The notes below the pieces were generated by a model. That model made no database searches. It saw only the letters and a program-made list of their open reading frames with translations, and was not told where the DNA came from. A program made the position numbers and the translations under genes. A stretch of DNA of 14,822 nucleotides from CAYMST01 sp964393115 (lineage in GTDB: Bacteria; Bacteroidota; Bacteroidia; Cytophagales; Cyclobacteriaceae): assembly GCA_964393115.1 (NCBI GenBank), contig CAYMST010000108.1, positions 1-14,822 of the forward strand, written 5' to 3'. Every line of letters begins with the position of its first letter. Position 1 is the first letter of the stretch. Shown here piece after piece: positions 7,188-14,602 of the stretch.

Positions 7188-8541
7188 ATGAAGCTTTGGC
7201 AAAAAGAAAAGAGCGTTGATCAAATGGTGGAGAAATTTACCATCGGTAAAGATAATGAGCTTGACCTACTACTGGCACCTTTTGATATACTAGGGTCAAT
7301 TGCTCACACCCAAATGCTTAGCACCATAGACTTATTGGAAACTGCGGAGTTGACTAAGATTAAAAAAGAGCTTTGTGCGATCTACAAAATTGCTAGTCGA
7401 GGTGAATTCGTCATTGAGGATGGTATCGAAGATGTCCACTCCCAAGTAGAGTTGATACTAACCCGTAGCTTAGGAGATATCGGAAAGAAAATACACTCGG
7501 GTAGATCACGAAATGACCAAGTGCTTGTAGATCTAAAACTTTTTGTTAGAGCTGAAATAGAACGTCTTGTAGAAAGTATCTCCGAACTTTTTAAGCTGTT
7601 GCAAACACTCAGCGAGGAGCATCGAGATAAATTGATGCCAGGTTATACACATATGCAAATCGCGATGCCATCATCGTTTGGTTTATGGTTTGGCGCCTAT
7701 GCAGAGAGTTTAGTCGATGACTTAATTCAGTTGCAAGCGGCTTTTAAAATGGTGAATAAGAACCCGTTAGGATCCGCTGCTGGCTATGGCTCTTCTTTTC
7801 CTTTGGATCGTGAGATGACAACAGACTTACTCGGCTTTGAGACACTTAACTATAATGTAGTGTATGCTCAAATGACCCGTGGTAAGGTGGAAAAAGCCGT
7901 TTCTAACGCTATGGCTTCAGTGGCTGGTACTTTGGCGAAACTCTCTATGGATGTTTGCCAATATATGGGACAAAACTTCGGTTTCTTGACCTTTCCGGAA
8001 GAGCTCACCACTGGATCTAGCATCATGCCTCATAAGAAAAATCCCGACGTCTTCGAGCTTATTCGAGCTAAATGCAACAAAATTCAGGCTTTGCCAATGG
8101 AGTTAGGAAATATCCTGAATAACCTACCTTCAGGTTATCATCGAGACCTTCAGATCCTAAAAGAAAGTTTCATGCCAGCGTTTGAGNNNNNNNNNNNNNN
8201 NNNNNNNTCTATCGATGACTTACCTAATGTTAAGCAATATTGCGATCAATGAAGATATCCTGACAGACCCTAAGTACGACTATTTGTTTTCTGTTGAGTT
8301 GGTTAACCAATTTGTATTGGAAGGACTTCCTTTTAGAGATGCTTATAAAAAAGTAGGTTTGATGATTGAGTCCGGTGAATATAAACCTTTGAAAACAGTA
8401 AATCATACTTCGCTCGGAAGCATTGGAAACCTTGCTACCGAACAAATCAAAGAACAGTTTGAGGGTACGCTAAAAGGTTTTGGGTTTGCCGAGATTCAAC
8501 AACGACTCAGTGAACTACTTTATCAGGAAGAGAATGCCTAA
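7188..8541 (+). CDS. argH: Argininosuccinate lyase, interrupted by an assembly gap
   Basis: Cytoplasmic enzyme of the last step of arginine synthesis: argininosuccinate to arginine plus fumarate. The ATG at 7188 begins MKLWQK, typical for ArgH. Seen in order: HSGRSRNDQ (103-111), GYTHMQIAMP with catalytic His155 (152-161), and the fumarate lyase signature GSSIMPHKKNP (276-286) with the catalytic serine loop. After GYHRDLQILKE the sequence runs into an N-run (8187-8207) and resumes with the usual ArgH C-terminus (NEDILTDPKYDYLFSVE, LPFRDAYKKVG). Total length of about 450 codons fits the family. The two halves are in different frames across the Ns (1354 bases, one more than a multiple of 3), which the arbitrary gap length explains; there is no sign of decay elsewhere. 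No other arginine gene is in the window. The stop overlaps the convergent TonB-domain gene by 4 bases. Confidence 0.95.
8187..8207. other. Assembly gap (run of N) inside argH
   Basis: About 21 unknown bases. Reading frames on the two sides agree only if the true gap length leaves remainder 2 on division by 3 (for example 17, 20 or 23), so the stated length is a placeholder and about 6-7 residues of ArgH are missing here. Confidence 0.9.
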
Positions 8542-9473
8542 GTTCCACTTGATCCAGGAAGAACGGATACATGTATGTGATCACTATCAATAGCCAATTC
8601 CATTGTAAGCCTCGATTTGACAGGTTTACCGTTTTTATAACCTGGATACCAATGGATTTTCATATCGTTTAGTACTTTGATGATGGCACCATCTGCTTTC
8701 CAGGTTTCAAACTCTTTTTCACTTTTTCCAAAGCCTTCGATGATGTTCGGAGAAATCATGTTATAGCCAACATCGAACCTCACTATTACTTTGCCCTTAA
8801 AGTCATAAAACTTAAAAATATCCTGCTTATTGAGCTGGGTGAGTAGCATCTCTTCAAAGTATGGATATCCACGCATTGGACGAGGAACAGAATCCAAATG
8901 CTCATAATCTACATACTCTGGATTTAAATCATAGAGCTTACGACTAAAGGTGTTCAACGGAGTTTGTTTTGAATCGAAAACGGCAATCCTAAGTCTATTA
9001 TAGTCTACCGATAGTTCATTAGGCTGGACAAAATGAATTTTACTAGCCAGCATAAGTTTTGTGGATCCCTTTTTTAAGTGACGAAAGGCATCGTTCGAAA
9101 GCAACCAGTTCAAGGGAGTCTGTCGGCTTTCATCGTTTTCTAGTAGTGAATCAATCAAAACATAAAAGGGCTCTCCTGAAGGCCTGATAATGGTAACATG
9201 CTCATCTAAGAAGTCTTCAATATAATATTGATAATGTAAATCATGATTTTCGAAATAGATAAAAGCCGAATATTGTCTATTTGGCTTCATTAAGGCTTTT
9301 TGGATTTCCAATGGGCATTGATTTAGGACTGTTTGGAGTATTTTAGTTTGCGGTCCCGATGAGGTTTCTTTTTTGCCAGTATCATTTGAAGTATACCGTA
9401 CGTGCGTAGGCGCTATAAAAAACAGAATAAAGCTAAGCACTACTAAGATCAAAATAATAAGTTTGGTTTTCAT
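8538..9473 (-). CDS. One-TM protein with TonB-like C-terminal domain
   Basis: 311 aa. An N-terminal membrane anchor (residues 4-21) leaves the rest in the periplasm. Residues about 203-296 read as a TonB C-terminal-type domain: FKGKVIVRFDVG, IIEGFGKS, a helix with AIIKVLNDM, and WYPGYKNGKPVKSRLTMELAI, the classic W-x-PG-x2-NGKPV pattern. The middle (about 40-200) is not recognised. The Pro-rich spacer of true TonB is missing and there are no ExbB/ExbD genes nearby, so this is more likely one of the many TonB-domain accessory proteins of Bacteroidota than the energy transducer itself. The gene follows the pabC-like gene by 70 bases on the same strand and ends tail-to-tail with argH, the TAG and TAA stops overlapping. 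Confidence 0.78.
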   Translation of the reverse strand: MKTKLIILILVVLSFILFFIAPTHVRYTSNDTGKKETSSGPQTKILQTVLNQCPLEIQKALMKPNRQYSAFIYFENHDLHYQYYIEDFLDEHVTIIRPSGEPFYVLIDSLLENDESRQTPLNWLLSNDAFRHLKKGSTKLMLASKIHFVQPNELSVDYNRLRIAVFDSKQTPLNTFSRKLYDLNPEYVDYEHLDSVPRPMRGYPYFEEMLLTQLNKQDIFKFYDFKGKVIVRFDVGYNMISPNIIEGFGKSEKEFETWKADGAIIKVLNDMKIHWYPGYKNGKPVKSRLTMELAIDSDHIHVSVLPGSSGT

Positions 9474-9518
9474 GTAGTTCCCGGTTTGTATTTGTTTCTT
9501 TTAGAAAATATTAACGAC

Positions 9519-9553
9519 CGAACATATGGATATCTTATATCCGTTATTGTTCG
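9519..9553 (-). terminator. Two-part hairpin at the end of the pabC-like gene
   Basis: Outer arms CGAACA/TGTTCG (9519-9524, 9548-9553) and inner arms GGATAT/ATATCC (9528-9533, 9537-9542) form one long interrupted stem that includes the stop codon of the aminotransferase gene (9544). On the minus strand it is followed after a few bases by an A/T-rich stretch with TTTT, so it may terminate or attenuate transcription before the TonB-domain gene. The stem is AT-rich with an internal loop, so strength is uncertain. Confidence 0.35.
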
Positions 9554-10110
9554 ATCACACATTCTTCCAGATCAAGCATCGCATTGATCAGACTAACCCT
9601 TTTGTATTTTGGTAAATCTTTTCTAGAAATTTCTTTTTCCGTGATCATTTTCTGATCTAATAAAAACTGTCGTTTAACACCGTTAAGTAAATAGGAGTTA
9701 GGTGTTATCCAGGTATTTCCATCCCAAAACACCAGATTGGCATATGAGGAGTCGGTTACGAGATTATCAATAATGATGATGATTTCCTCGTCTTTGGCGC
9801 AATTCGCAGACAGCGCCACTAACTCAGAACGATCGGAGTGTTTATATGAATAGTTGATTTGATCACTGTTCACTGGTGTCAAACGCTTTATCTCTCGTTT
9901 TTGATAAAGACTGTTAGATGTATTGGTGATGCCATGATGATCATACTCAAACCGAAACTTATGTTTCCCTATACAGTCATAATTAAGCGAACTTAAATTG
10001 ATCTGAGGGAGTTTGAACTTATGACATGTTCTATCAACTCTATCCTGATGATAGTTTAGGATCTGGGGTATACCATCTAGCACACAAATTGACTCAATAA
10101 ATCGGGACAT
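9544..10110 (-). CDS. Class IV aminotransferase, probable aminodeoxychorismate lyase (PabC-like)
   Basis: 188 aa, matching the short class IV aminotransferases that follow pabB in Bacteroidota. Seen: an N-terminal FIESICVLDGI strand and HQDRVDRT (21-28), SYKHSDRSEL (88-97) with Lys90 as the likely pyridoxal phosphate-binding lysine, DNLVTDSSYANLVFWDG (115-131), the cofactor-contacting loop, and ITPNSYLLNGVKR (135-147). PabC removes pyruvate from aminodeoxychorismate to give p-aminobenzoate for folate. Its ATG overlaps the 3' end of pabB by 17 bases, which supports a joint role and translational coupling. Branched-chain or D-amino-acid aminotransferases share the fold but are longer (about 280-300 aa). 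No sequence evidence separates PabC activity from a close relative beyond the pabB context. Confidence 0.8.
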   Translation of the reverse strand: MSRFIESICVLDGIPQILNYHQDRVDRTCHKFKLPQINLSSLNYDCIGKHKFRFEYDHHGITNTSNSLYQKREIKRLTPVNSDQINYSYKHSDRSELVALSANCAKDEEIIIIIDNLVTDSSYANLVFWDGNTWITPNSYLLNGVKRQFLLDQKMITEKEISRKDLPKYKRVSLINAMLDLEECVIEQ

Positions 10111-11059
10111 AAACTTTGTCGATCATTTCTTGGTACTCAGACGCTCCGTCGCTAAGGTGCGTGATACCACCACCACTTTTAAAAAATAGCCGTCCTTTAC
10201 GCTGTTCAATATATCTTATCATTACAAAGCTATCGAAATTCTTACCGTCGAAGTATCCACAGATTCCGGTATAGAAACCTCGTTCGTGCTGTTCCGAGTT
10301 TTTTATAATGCTGAGTGTTTCCGGTTTAGGGGCACCAGAAATTGATCCTGCGGGTAACATGCTGAATATAATATCTCCAAGGTATCTGGGATAATCCGGT
10401 GGAAGCTTTCCTTCTATTTCGGAACTGACTTGTAAAAGCGTTTTTTGATTGGTCTGAATGGTATCAATGAATCGAAACTTGTTCACCTTTACGTCACTGG
10501 CATACCGACTTAAATCATTGCGAATCAAGTCAACAATAGTCGCATGCTCGGCCATTTCTTTTTCATCTCCGAGTATCTGATCTTTTGCCTCCGGTAAACT
10601 GGCGTCAATCGTTCCCTTCATCGGATAACTAAAAATCTTGTTATCAATGGTTTTTACAAATGTCTCGGGAGAAAACACTACAAAGTCATCATCGAAAAGT
10701 AGTTTGTACTTCGCCTGAGCGACATCATAAAGTTGATCTAATAACAAGTTCGTTTGAATCGGCGACTCAAAGGTGAGGTTGGTCAGAAAGCTATTGCCCA
10801 GATTTATCTCTGCTTTAACCTGTTCGAATGACTTAAGGAAGTCCTCATACGAAACAGGAGTTTTTTCAAATTTCTTAACCTTATGCTCATTGGAAACCTG
10901 TGTTCCGAATCCTGGAAATTGAATACTAATAGGAAGGTCCTGAATTTCCTCATGGGTGAAGACCAAGTTTTGATTTTGGTCGAAGTCGGACAATAAGAAA
11001 AAGCATTGACCTTGCTGAGCCAGCTTATTGACTCGATTCTGAGCGTCCTGCTTCGTCAA
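10094..11059 (-). CDS. pabB: Aminodeoxychorismate synthase component I
   Basis: Chorismate-binding enzyme that aminates chorismate to 4-amino-4-deoxychorismate. From a TTG at 11059 the protein is 321 aa, close to short stand-alone Bacteroidota PabB. Motifs in order: FSPETFV (129-135), YPMKGTID (145-152) with Lys148, the lysine that marks PabB against the Ala of TrpE-type enzymes, DLIRNDLSR (177-185), GSISGAPKPET (238-248), YTGICGYFDG (263-272) and GGGITHLS (296-303). The start is uncertain: the only ATG in frame is at 11143, which would overlap the upstream DUF6787 gene by 119 bases and add a Lys/Ser-rich tail unlike the family; the TTG overlaps it by only 35. The glutaminase partner PabA is not in the window. 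The 17-base overlap with the downstream aminotransferase gene supports an operon. Confidence 0.9.
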   Translation of the reverse strand: MTKQDAQNRVNKLAQQGQCFFLLSDFDQNQNLVFTHEEIQDLPISIQFPGFGTQVSNEHKVKKFEKTPVSYEDFLKSFEQVKAEINLGNSFLTNLTFESPIQTNLLLDQLYDVAQAKYKLLFDDDFVVFSPETFVKTIDNKIFSYPMKGTIDASLPEAKDQILGDEKEMAEHATIVDLIRNDLSRYASDVKVNKFRFIDTIQTNQKTLLQVSSEIEGKLPPDYPRYLGDIIFSMLPAGSISGAPKPETLSIIKNSEQHERGFYTGICGYFDGKNFDSFVMIRYIEQRKGRLFFKSGGGITHLSDGASEYQEMIDKVYVPIY

Positions 11060-11360
11060 CAGGTGCTTTTTTACCTGTGATCCTTCTGAATGTTTTTTTC
11101 TCAAATTCCCAAAAGAAGTTGAACTGACCGAAGACTGCTCCATAGAACAGCAAAACTAGGTTGTAAACGGGTAAAATGAATACGAAATATAAGGTGTTAA
11201 AGAGAAGAGAACGCTCTCCGTCAGGATTGAAGTAGGCGATTATTGGTTTTTTCAAGAAGTAAATGGTGGTACCTGTAGCCGCAAACACCAATAGGACTAT
11301 CCATACTTGCTTTGCGGACTTTAAGTCCCAGCGATCTTGAAGTTTTGTGATAAATGACAT
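11025..11360 (-). CDS. DUF6787 family small membrane protein
   Basis: 111 aa from the ATG at 11360 (MSFITKLQDRW); an in-frame TTG at 11381 would leave almost no space after the upstream gene. Two membrane segments are predicted: one near residues 18-36 (VWIVLLVFAATGTTIYFL) and one near 55-78 (TLYFVFILPVYNLVLLFYG), followed by the family hallmark GQFNFFWEFEKKTFRRITG and a charged tail. Proteins with this signature are common in Bacteroidota, but no function is established. It lies 22 bases after the pseudouridine synthase gene and overlaps pabB, so it is cotranscribed with both; the context does not reveal a role. Confidence 0.75.
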   Translation of the reverse strand: MSFITKLQDRWDLKSAKQVWIVLLVFAATGTTIYFLKKPIIAYFNPDGERSLLFNTLYFVFILPVYNLVLLFYGAVFGQFNFFWEFEKKTFRRITGKKAPVDEAGRSESSQ

Positions 11361-11382
11361 AATCGAAGCGTTCCCAAGCAAT

Positions 11383-12111
11383 TTACTGCATATACCCGAG
11401 CTTTTTATCGTTTACTTTTTGATTATCCAATACTAAAAACTGCTCCCAAAAATCGTTCCTAGGCACTCCGGCAATAGCCATTACCGGTTCGTTTTTAATC
11501 GGATGTATGAATTCGAGCTTTCTGGAGTGCAAGCATATACTTTTGTCGGTATTTGGTCTAGGGAAGCCATACTTCAGATCACCTCTTATAGGACAGCCCA
11601 TATCTGCGAGTTGTACCCTGATTTGGTGTGGTCGACCGGTGATGGGTTTCACCTCGAGCATATAATGCTCGTTCAGGTAACCAAGAGACTTGAAGTTGAG
11701 TTCTGCTTTTAGTCCTCCTTCTACAGGGATTCGGTGCGCCTCCACAGTGTTTTTGGAACCATCTTTGATGAGATAATTGACGAGCTTCATCTCTCGCTTC
11801 TTTGGACGGTCTTTGACGATGGCCCAGTAAGTTTTGTTTACCTTTCGGTCCTTGAACAGCTTATTCATTCGCTCCAAGGCCTTACTCGTTCTGGCAAATG
11901 CTACCACTCCACTTACAGGGCGGTCAAGCCGATGAATAACACCCAAAAAAACGGCACCCGGCTTATCGTACTTTTTCTTGATATATTCCTTACAGTGATC
12001 GACTAAAGGCGTATCACGTGTTTGATCGCCTTGTACCAGCATTCCCGCTGGCTTATCCACGATAAGCAAATGATTATCTTCATACAGTACGATAGGAGTG
12101 AAGTTCTTCAT
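11383..12111 (-). CDS. RluA-family RNA pseudouridine synthase
   Basis: 242 aa. It isomerises uridine to pseudouridine in RNA. The family signature GVIHRLDRPVSGVVAFA lies at 57-73 with catalytic Asp63. The opening ILYED-type strand and the LIVDKPAGMLVQ loop (16-27), then LEVKPITGRPHQIRVQL and the final GDLKYG and LHSRKLEFIHP stretches are all typical. There is no N-terminal S4 domain, so it is the short RluA/RluC-like form that recognises its target with the catalytic domain alone. Which rRNA or tRNA position it modifies cannot be told. The ATG at 12111 is clear, and the next gene starts 22 bases after its stop. Confidence 0.93.
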   Translation of the reverse strand: MKNFTPIVLYEDNHLLIVDKPAGMLVQGDQTRDTPLVDHCKEYIKKKYDKPGAVFLGVIHRLDRPVSGVVAFARTSKALERMNKLFKDRKVNKTYWAIVKDRPKKREMKLVNYLIKDGSKNTVEAHRIPVEGGLKAELNFKSLGYLNEHYMLEVKPITGRPHQIRVQLADMGCPIRGDLKYGFPRPNTDKSICLHSRKLEFIHPIKNEPVMAIAGVPRNDFWEQFLVLDNQKVNDKKLGYMQ

Positions 12112-12148
12112 ATCGCAAAGGTAGTAAGGGAGGGACTATCTTTTTAGC

Positions 12149-12307
12149 TCAATACTCCCATAATGAGCGAAGAACTGTAATATCGTGAAACGATGTAAGG
12201 GCGGACATAATCTCGACCATGCCCATGATTTCCTTTTGGAACAAGGTACTTTCGTCTATTTCAAAATCAAGAAGGAATGTTTGGGATCGATAAACGGCTA
12301 ATTTCAT
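12149..12307 (-). CDS. Candidate small protein, 52 aa, unknown
   Basis: An ATG at 12307 opens a frame that ends at a TGA at 12149, 37 bases before the pseudouridine synthase start. The product begins MKLAVYRSQTFLLDFEID and continues as an amphipathic helical stretch; it has no membrane segment. Supports: ordinary codon use, a position between two same-strand genes and a possible promoter (TTG 12360-12358, 22 bases, TAAGCTTG 12335-12328) placing transcription start near 12321. It is short enough to occur by chance and no family was recognised. Confidence 0.42.
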   Translation of the reverse strand: MKLAVYRSQTFLLDFEIDESTLFQKEIMGMVEIMSALTSFHDITVLRSLWEY

Positions 12308-12327
12308 GTTTGTATAGTTTGTTCAGT

Positions 12328-12360
12328 CAAGCTTAATCCTAATAACTTCTGTTAGTCCAA
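12328..12360 (-). promoter_or_regulatory. Possible promoter for the 52-aa ORF and the rlu-pab cluster
   Basis: TTG (12360-12358) and TAAGCTTG (12335-12328, 7 of 8 to TAnnTTTG) are 22 bases apart on the minus strand. Transcription start would be about 14 bases before the ATG at 12307. The match is weak. Confidence 0.25.
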
Positions 12361-12411
12361 TCATTTATTCTAAACAGAGCCGATAATTCAATAATGCTTA
12401 CTCACTAACCT

Positions 12412-14394
12412 TTAGGAATCTAATATTGATTTAATAGCGGATAGTTGATCCGGAGTAATTTTTTGGTTGTACAAAGCGAGTGCTCTGAAATCAAAAGTCG
12501 TTCTCGTTTTGTCCGTATTTGAACGACCAAGCCTAAACCAAGAAACTTCACCTAATGGATATTCACTTCTATAAGGCAATGTCTCTTTTAATGTATCGTC
12601 AAGATAAAATTCGATGTTTGCGTTGGTGTCCACAACATTGGAGATGAGATGAAAAGTGTCATTTGTTAAATCATTCTCAATAAAAATATGATCTTGAGGT
12701 TCGCTACTCCCACCAAAGGTGTATTTAACGTTGATAGAGGATTGATATTCAGGATTTGTTTGGACGAGAACTCTAAGTTGATCAATTCCTGTAAACCCAG
12801 CAATGATGAAATTGGCGAGATCAGGGACTGGAGAGGTTTCTACTTCAGACACTTGAGTAATTAATGAAAACTCAGTTCCGGCTTCAATGGAGAGTCCAGT
12901 TACATTAAGTTCATCATCATCGAACCGTATTGATTTGTTAGCAATTCTTAACGCTGGTTTTTTATTTTCGTAGGTCAAATGATGACCGTTTTCTTGGTCG
13001 GCAAGGAATTCTACTTTAATATCATCGGCTCCGCCAACGTTTGCAGCCCAGGTTGAAATACTGTTAGTTTCACCTGAGGATGGAGCAATATCGCCGTCAT
13101 CCCATCTAAGTTTGCCTATAGCATTAAAGTGAAAATCTCCTTTAATGCCATTTTTTTCCAGAGTTAAACATTTTTCGTTAAATCCGTTTCTCAGCAATGT
13201 TAGACTATAAACACTCAGGGCAGAGAAACTAGTTACGTCAATTGGGACTCCGCATGGTCTTTCGGGTGTTGGAATCGATTTGTATCTAAGCACACTAATG
13301 TTGTCAGTACTATTTGTGTCGCTGCTATAAATTCTTAAAGCCTTTACTTCATCTTCTAACCAACTTGAACTGTTTGAATCAATCCAGTCTTGTATTCCGG
13401 TAATTGAATTAAAAGTGCTTAATTTTCCAGTAGTACCCCCCTCATCAGCATTGCCAATTGTATCGTATAGATCAATGAAAAGGCTTTCGCCTGAGACCCG
13501 ATTTAGTGAAAGCATCTCAGTTGTTTTTTCAACTTCCATCACTATATAGTAAGTGGATTTTGTGTCTATCCTGATTACTTTTTCGCATATGACATTAATG
13601 GTACTAATAGTCCATCCGAGATCTTCCAATGCCATGATTTTATCATAAAGAATTTTGTTGTTTCCAGGTCCAATATCAACTAGTATTGTTCCTACATTCA
13701 AGATTCTATCACTGTAACTTTCTCCCGGTAGACCAATATAACTCGTCCCATCATCAATTATAGTTCCACCGTTTGCCAAGATAATTCGGTTTATCAGGGT
13801 GTCGAGCTTAGATACCGTGAGTACACTGTTGCTCATGTCAAGTGTGAAATTCGGTCGTTGAATCAAAGTACTATCTACGATCAACTGACAATCATTATTC
13901 TGACAACTAAAATAGTTTAGTGCCGAATACCCTCCGGTCAAATCAATTTCTCCAACGACACCTAGATTATTGATGTCAATTTCAGCTACTTGAGCAGGAT
14001 CATCAAATATCCCATATATCACGCCACCATCACTATTTGTCAAATCGACCGAGTTAGCTTCTACCGCAGAACCGTCTGGCCTGATCCATTTCGTTAAAGC
14101 GCCCGTTTTGGTGACAGTGGTCGTCCTATTTCCAGTGGGATTAATATTCAGTTTCAATCCATAAATCGTCTTAGTAATAACATTACTAGGAGTATCTCCT
14201 CCTAGATTTCGGGCTACTATTCGATAATGATAACTGGTATTTATTTCTATAACCTTGTCAACAAATGTTAGCACATCTTGGCCGACTGTGCCGACACTAG
14301 TCCACGAAACGCCATCTAGGGAACGTTGGATAATGAAATTATCTTCATTACCTCCATTATCTGTCCAGTCTAATTGGATATTTATACCTGCCAT
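12412..14394 (-). CDS. FN3 and LamG-like domain protein without signal peptide
   Basis: 660 aa. Residues 1-82 are a fibronectin type III domain (LDWTDNGGNEDNFIIQRS, SYHYRIVARN). Residues about 80-265 form a beta-rich region with short repeating Asn/Asp-Leu-Ile segments (EIDINNLGVVGEIDLTGGY, LDMSNSVLTVSKLDTLINR), perhaps a solenoid. A middle part (about 268-425) contains scattered cysteines and is unrecognised. Residues about 430-655 resemble a LamG/concanavalin A-like jelly roll (LRWDDGD, SIRFDDDELNV, FHLISNVVD, IEFYLDDTLKETLP, WFRLGRS, FDFRALALYNQKIT). The protein starts directly with the FN3 domain: no signal peptide, no lipobox and no T9SS tail. Adhesin-like domains on a protein with no export signal are typical of particle-borne proteins such as phage or tailocin fibres. 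It follows a small ORF by 21 bases. The particle role is inference. Confidence 0.8.
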   Translation of the reverse strand: MAGINIQLDWTDNGGNEDNFIIQRSLDGVSWTSVGTVGQDVLTFVDKVIEINTSYHYRIVARNLGGDTPSNVITKTIYGLKLNINPTGNRTTTVTKTGALTKWIRPDGSAVEANSVDLTNSDGGVIYGIFDDPAQVAEIDINNLGVVGEIDLTGGYSALNYFSCQNNDCQLIVDSTLIQRPNFTLDMSNSVLTVSKLDTLINRIILANGGTIIDDGTSYIGLPGESYSDRILNVGTILVDIGPGNNKILYDKIMALEDLGWTISTINVICEKVIRIDTKSTYYIVMEVEKTTEMLSLNRVSGESLFIDLYDTIGNADEGGTTGKLSTFNSITGIQDWIDSNSSSWLEDEVKALRIYSSDTNSTDNISVLRYKSIPTPERPCGVPIDVTSFSALSVYSLTLLRNGFNEKCLTLEKNGIKGDFHFNAIGKLRWDDGDIAPSSGETNSISTWAANVGGADDIKVEFLADQENGHHLTYENKKPALRIANKSIRFDDDELNVTGLSIEAGTEFSLITQVSEVETSPVPDLANFIIAGFTGIDQLRVLVQTNPEYQSSINVKYTFGGSSEPQDHIFIENDLTNDTFHLISNVVDTNANIEFYLDDTLKETLPYRSEYPLGEVSWFRLGRSNTDKTRTTFDFRALALYNQKITPDQLSAIKSILDS

Positions 14395-14415
14395 AATTGT
14401 TAAGCTAAAGTTGAA

Positions 14416-14590
14416 TTATTGAGTATCGGTACTAAGGGCGATGGAACACGCCTTATCAATGGTTAGGTTTGGGGTTTTAAGATGGTCAAATGTCGAGCTG
14501 CCAAAAAAGTACTCTTTTTGTTCGATATCAATATCAGTTCAGTGTTAATTTATTCTGCTCATGTGACTCGAGTATGTATTTTTCTTTCAT
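14416..14590 (-). pseudogene. Small protein gene in two frames (57 aa if joined by +1 shift)
   Basis: An ATG at 14590, 12 bases after the upstream stop, opens a frame of 18 codons (MKEKYILESHEQNKLTLN) closed by TGA at 14536-14534. Skipping one base there continues in the +1 frame, which is open from 14538 and reads protein-like (DIDIEQKEYFFGSS, TFDHLKTPNLTIDKA) to a TAA at 14418-14416, 21 bases before the next ATG. Joined, the two halves give 57 aa and fill the gap between neighbours with normal operon spacing. No start codon of the usual kind lies in the second frame. Possible causes are a sequencing or assembly indel, a real mutation, or programmed +1 frameshifting at AAC-TGA-T. The product is not recognised. 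Confidence 0.45.
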
Positions 14591-14602
14591 TTTTCTATTG
14601 AC

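Noticed and set aside
7188..8541. argH as a true pseudogene
   Set aside because: The only disruption is the N-run; both sides are conserved and in the expected order.
8538..9473. Genuine TonB energy transducer
   Set aside because: No Pro-rich spacer and no exbB/exbD genes beside it.
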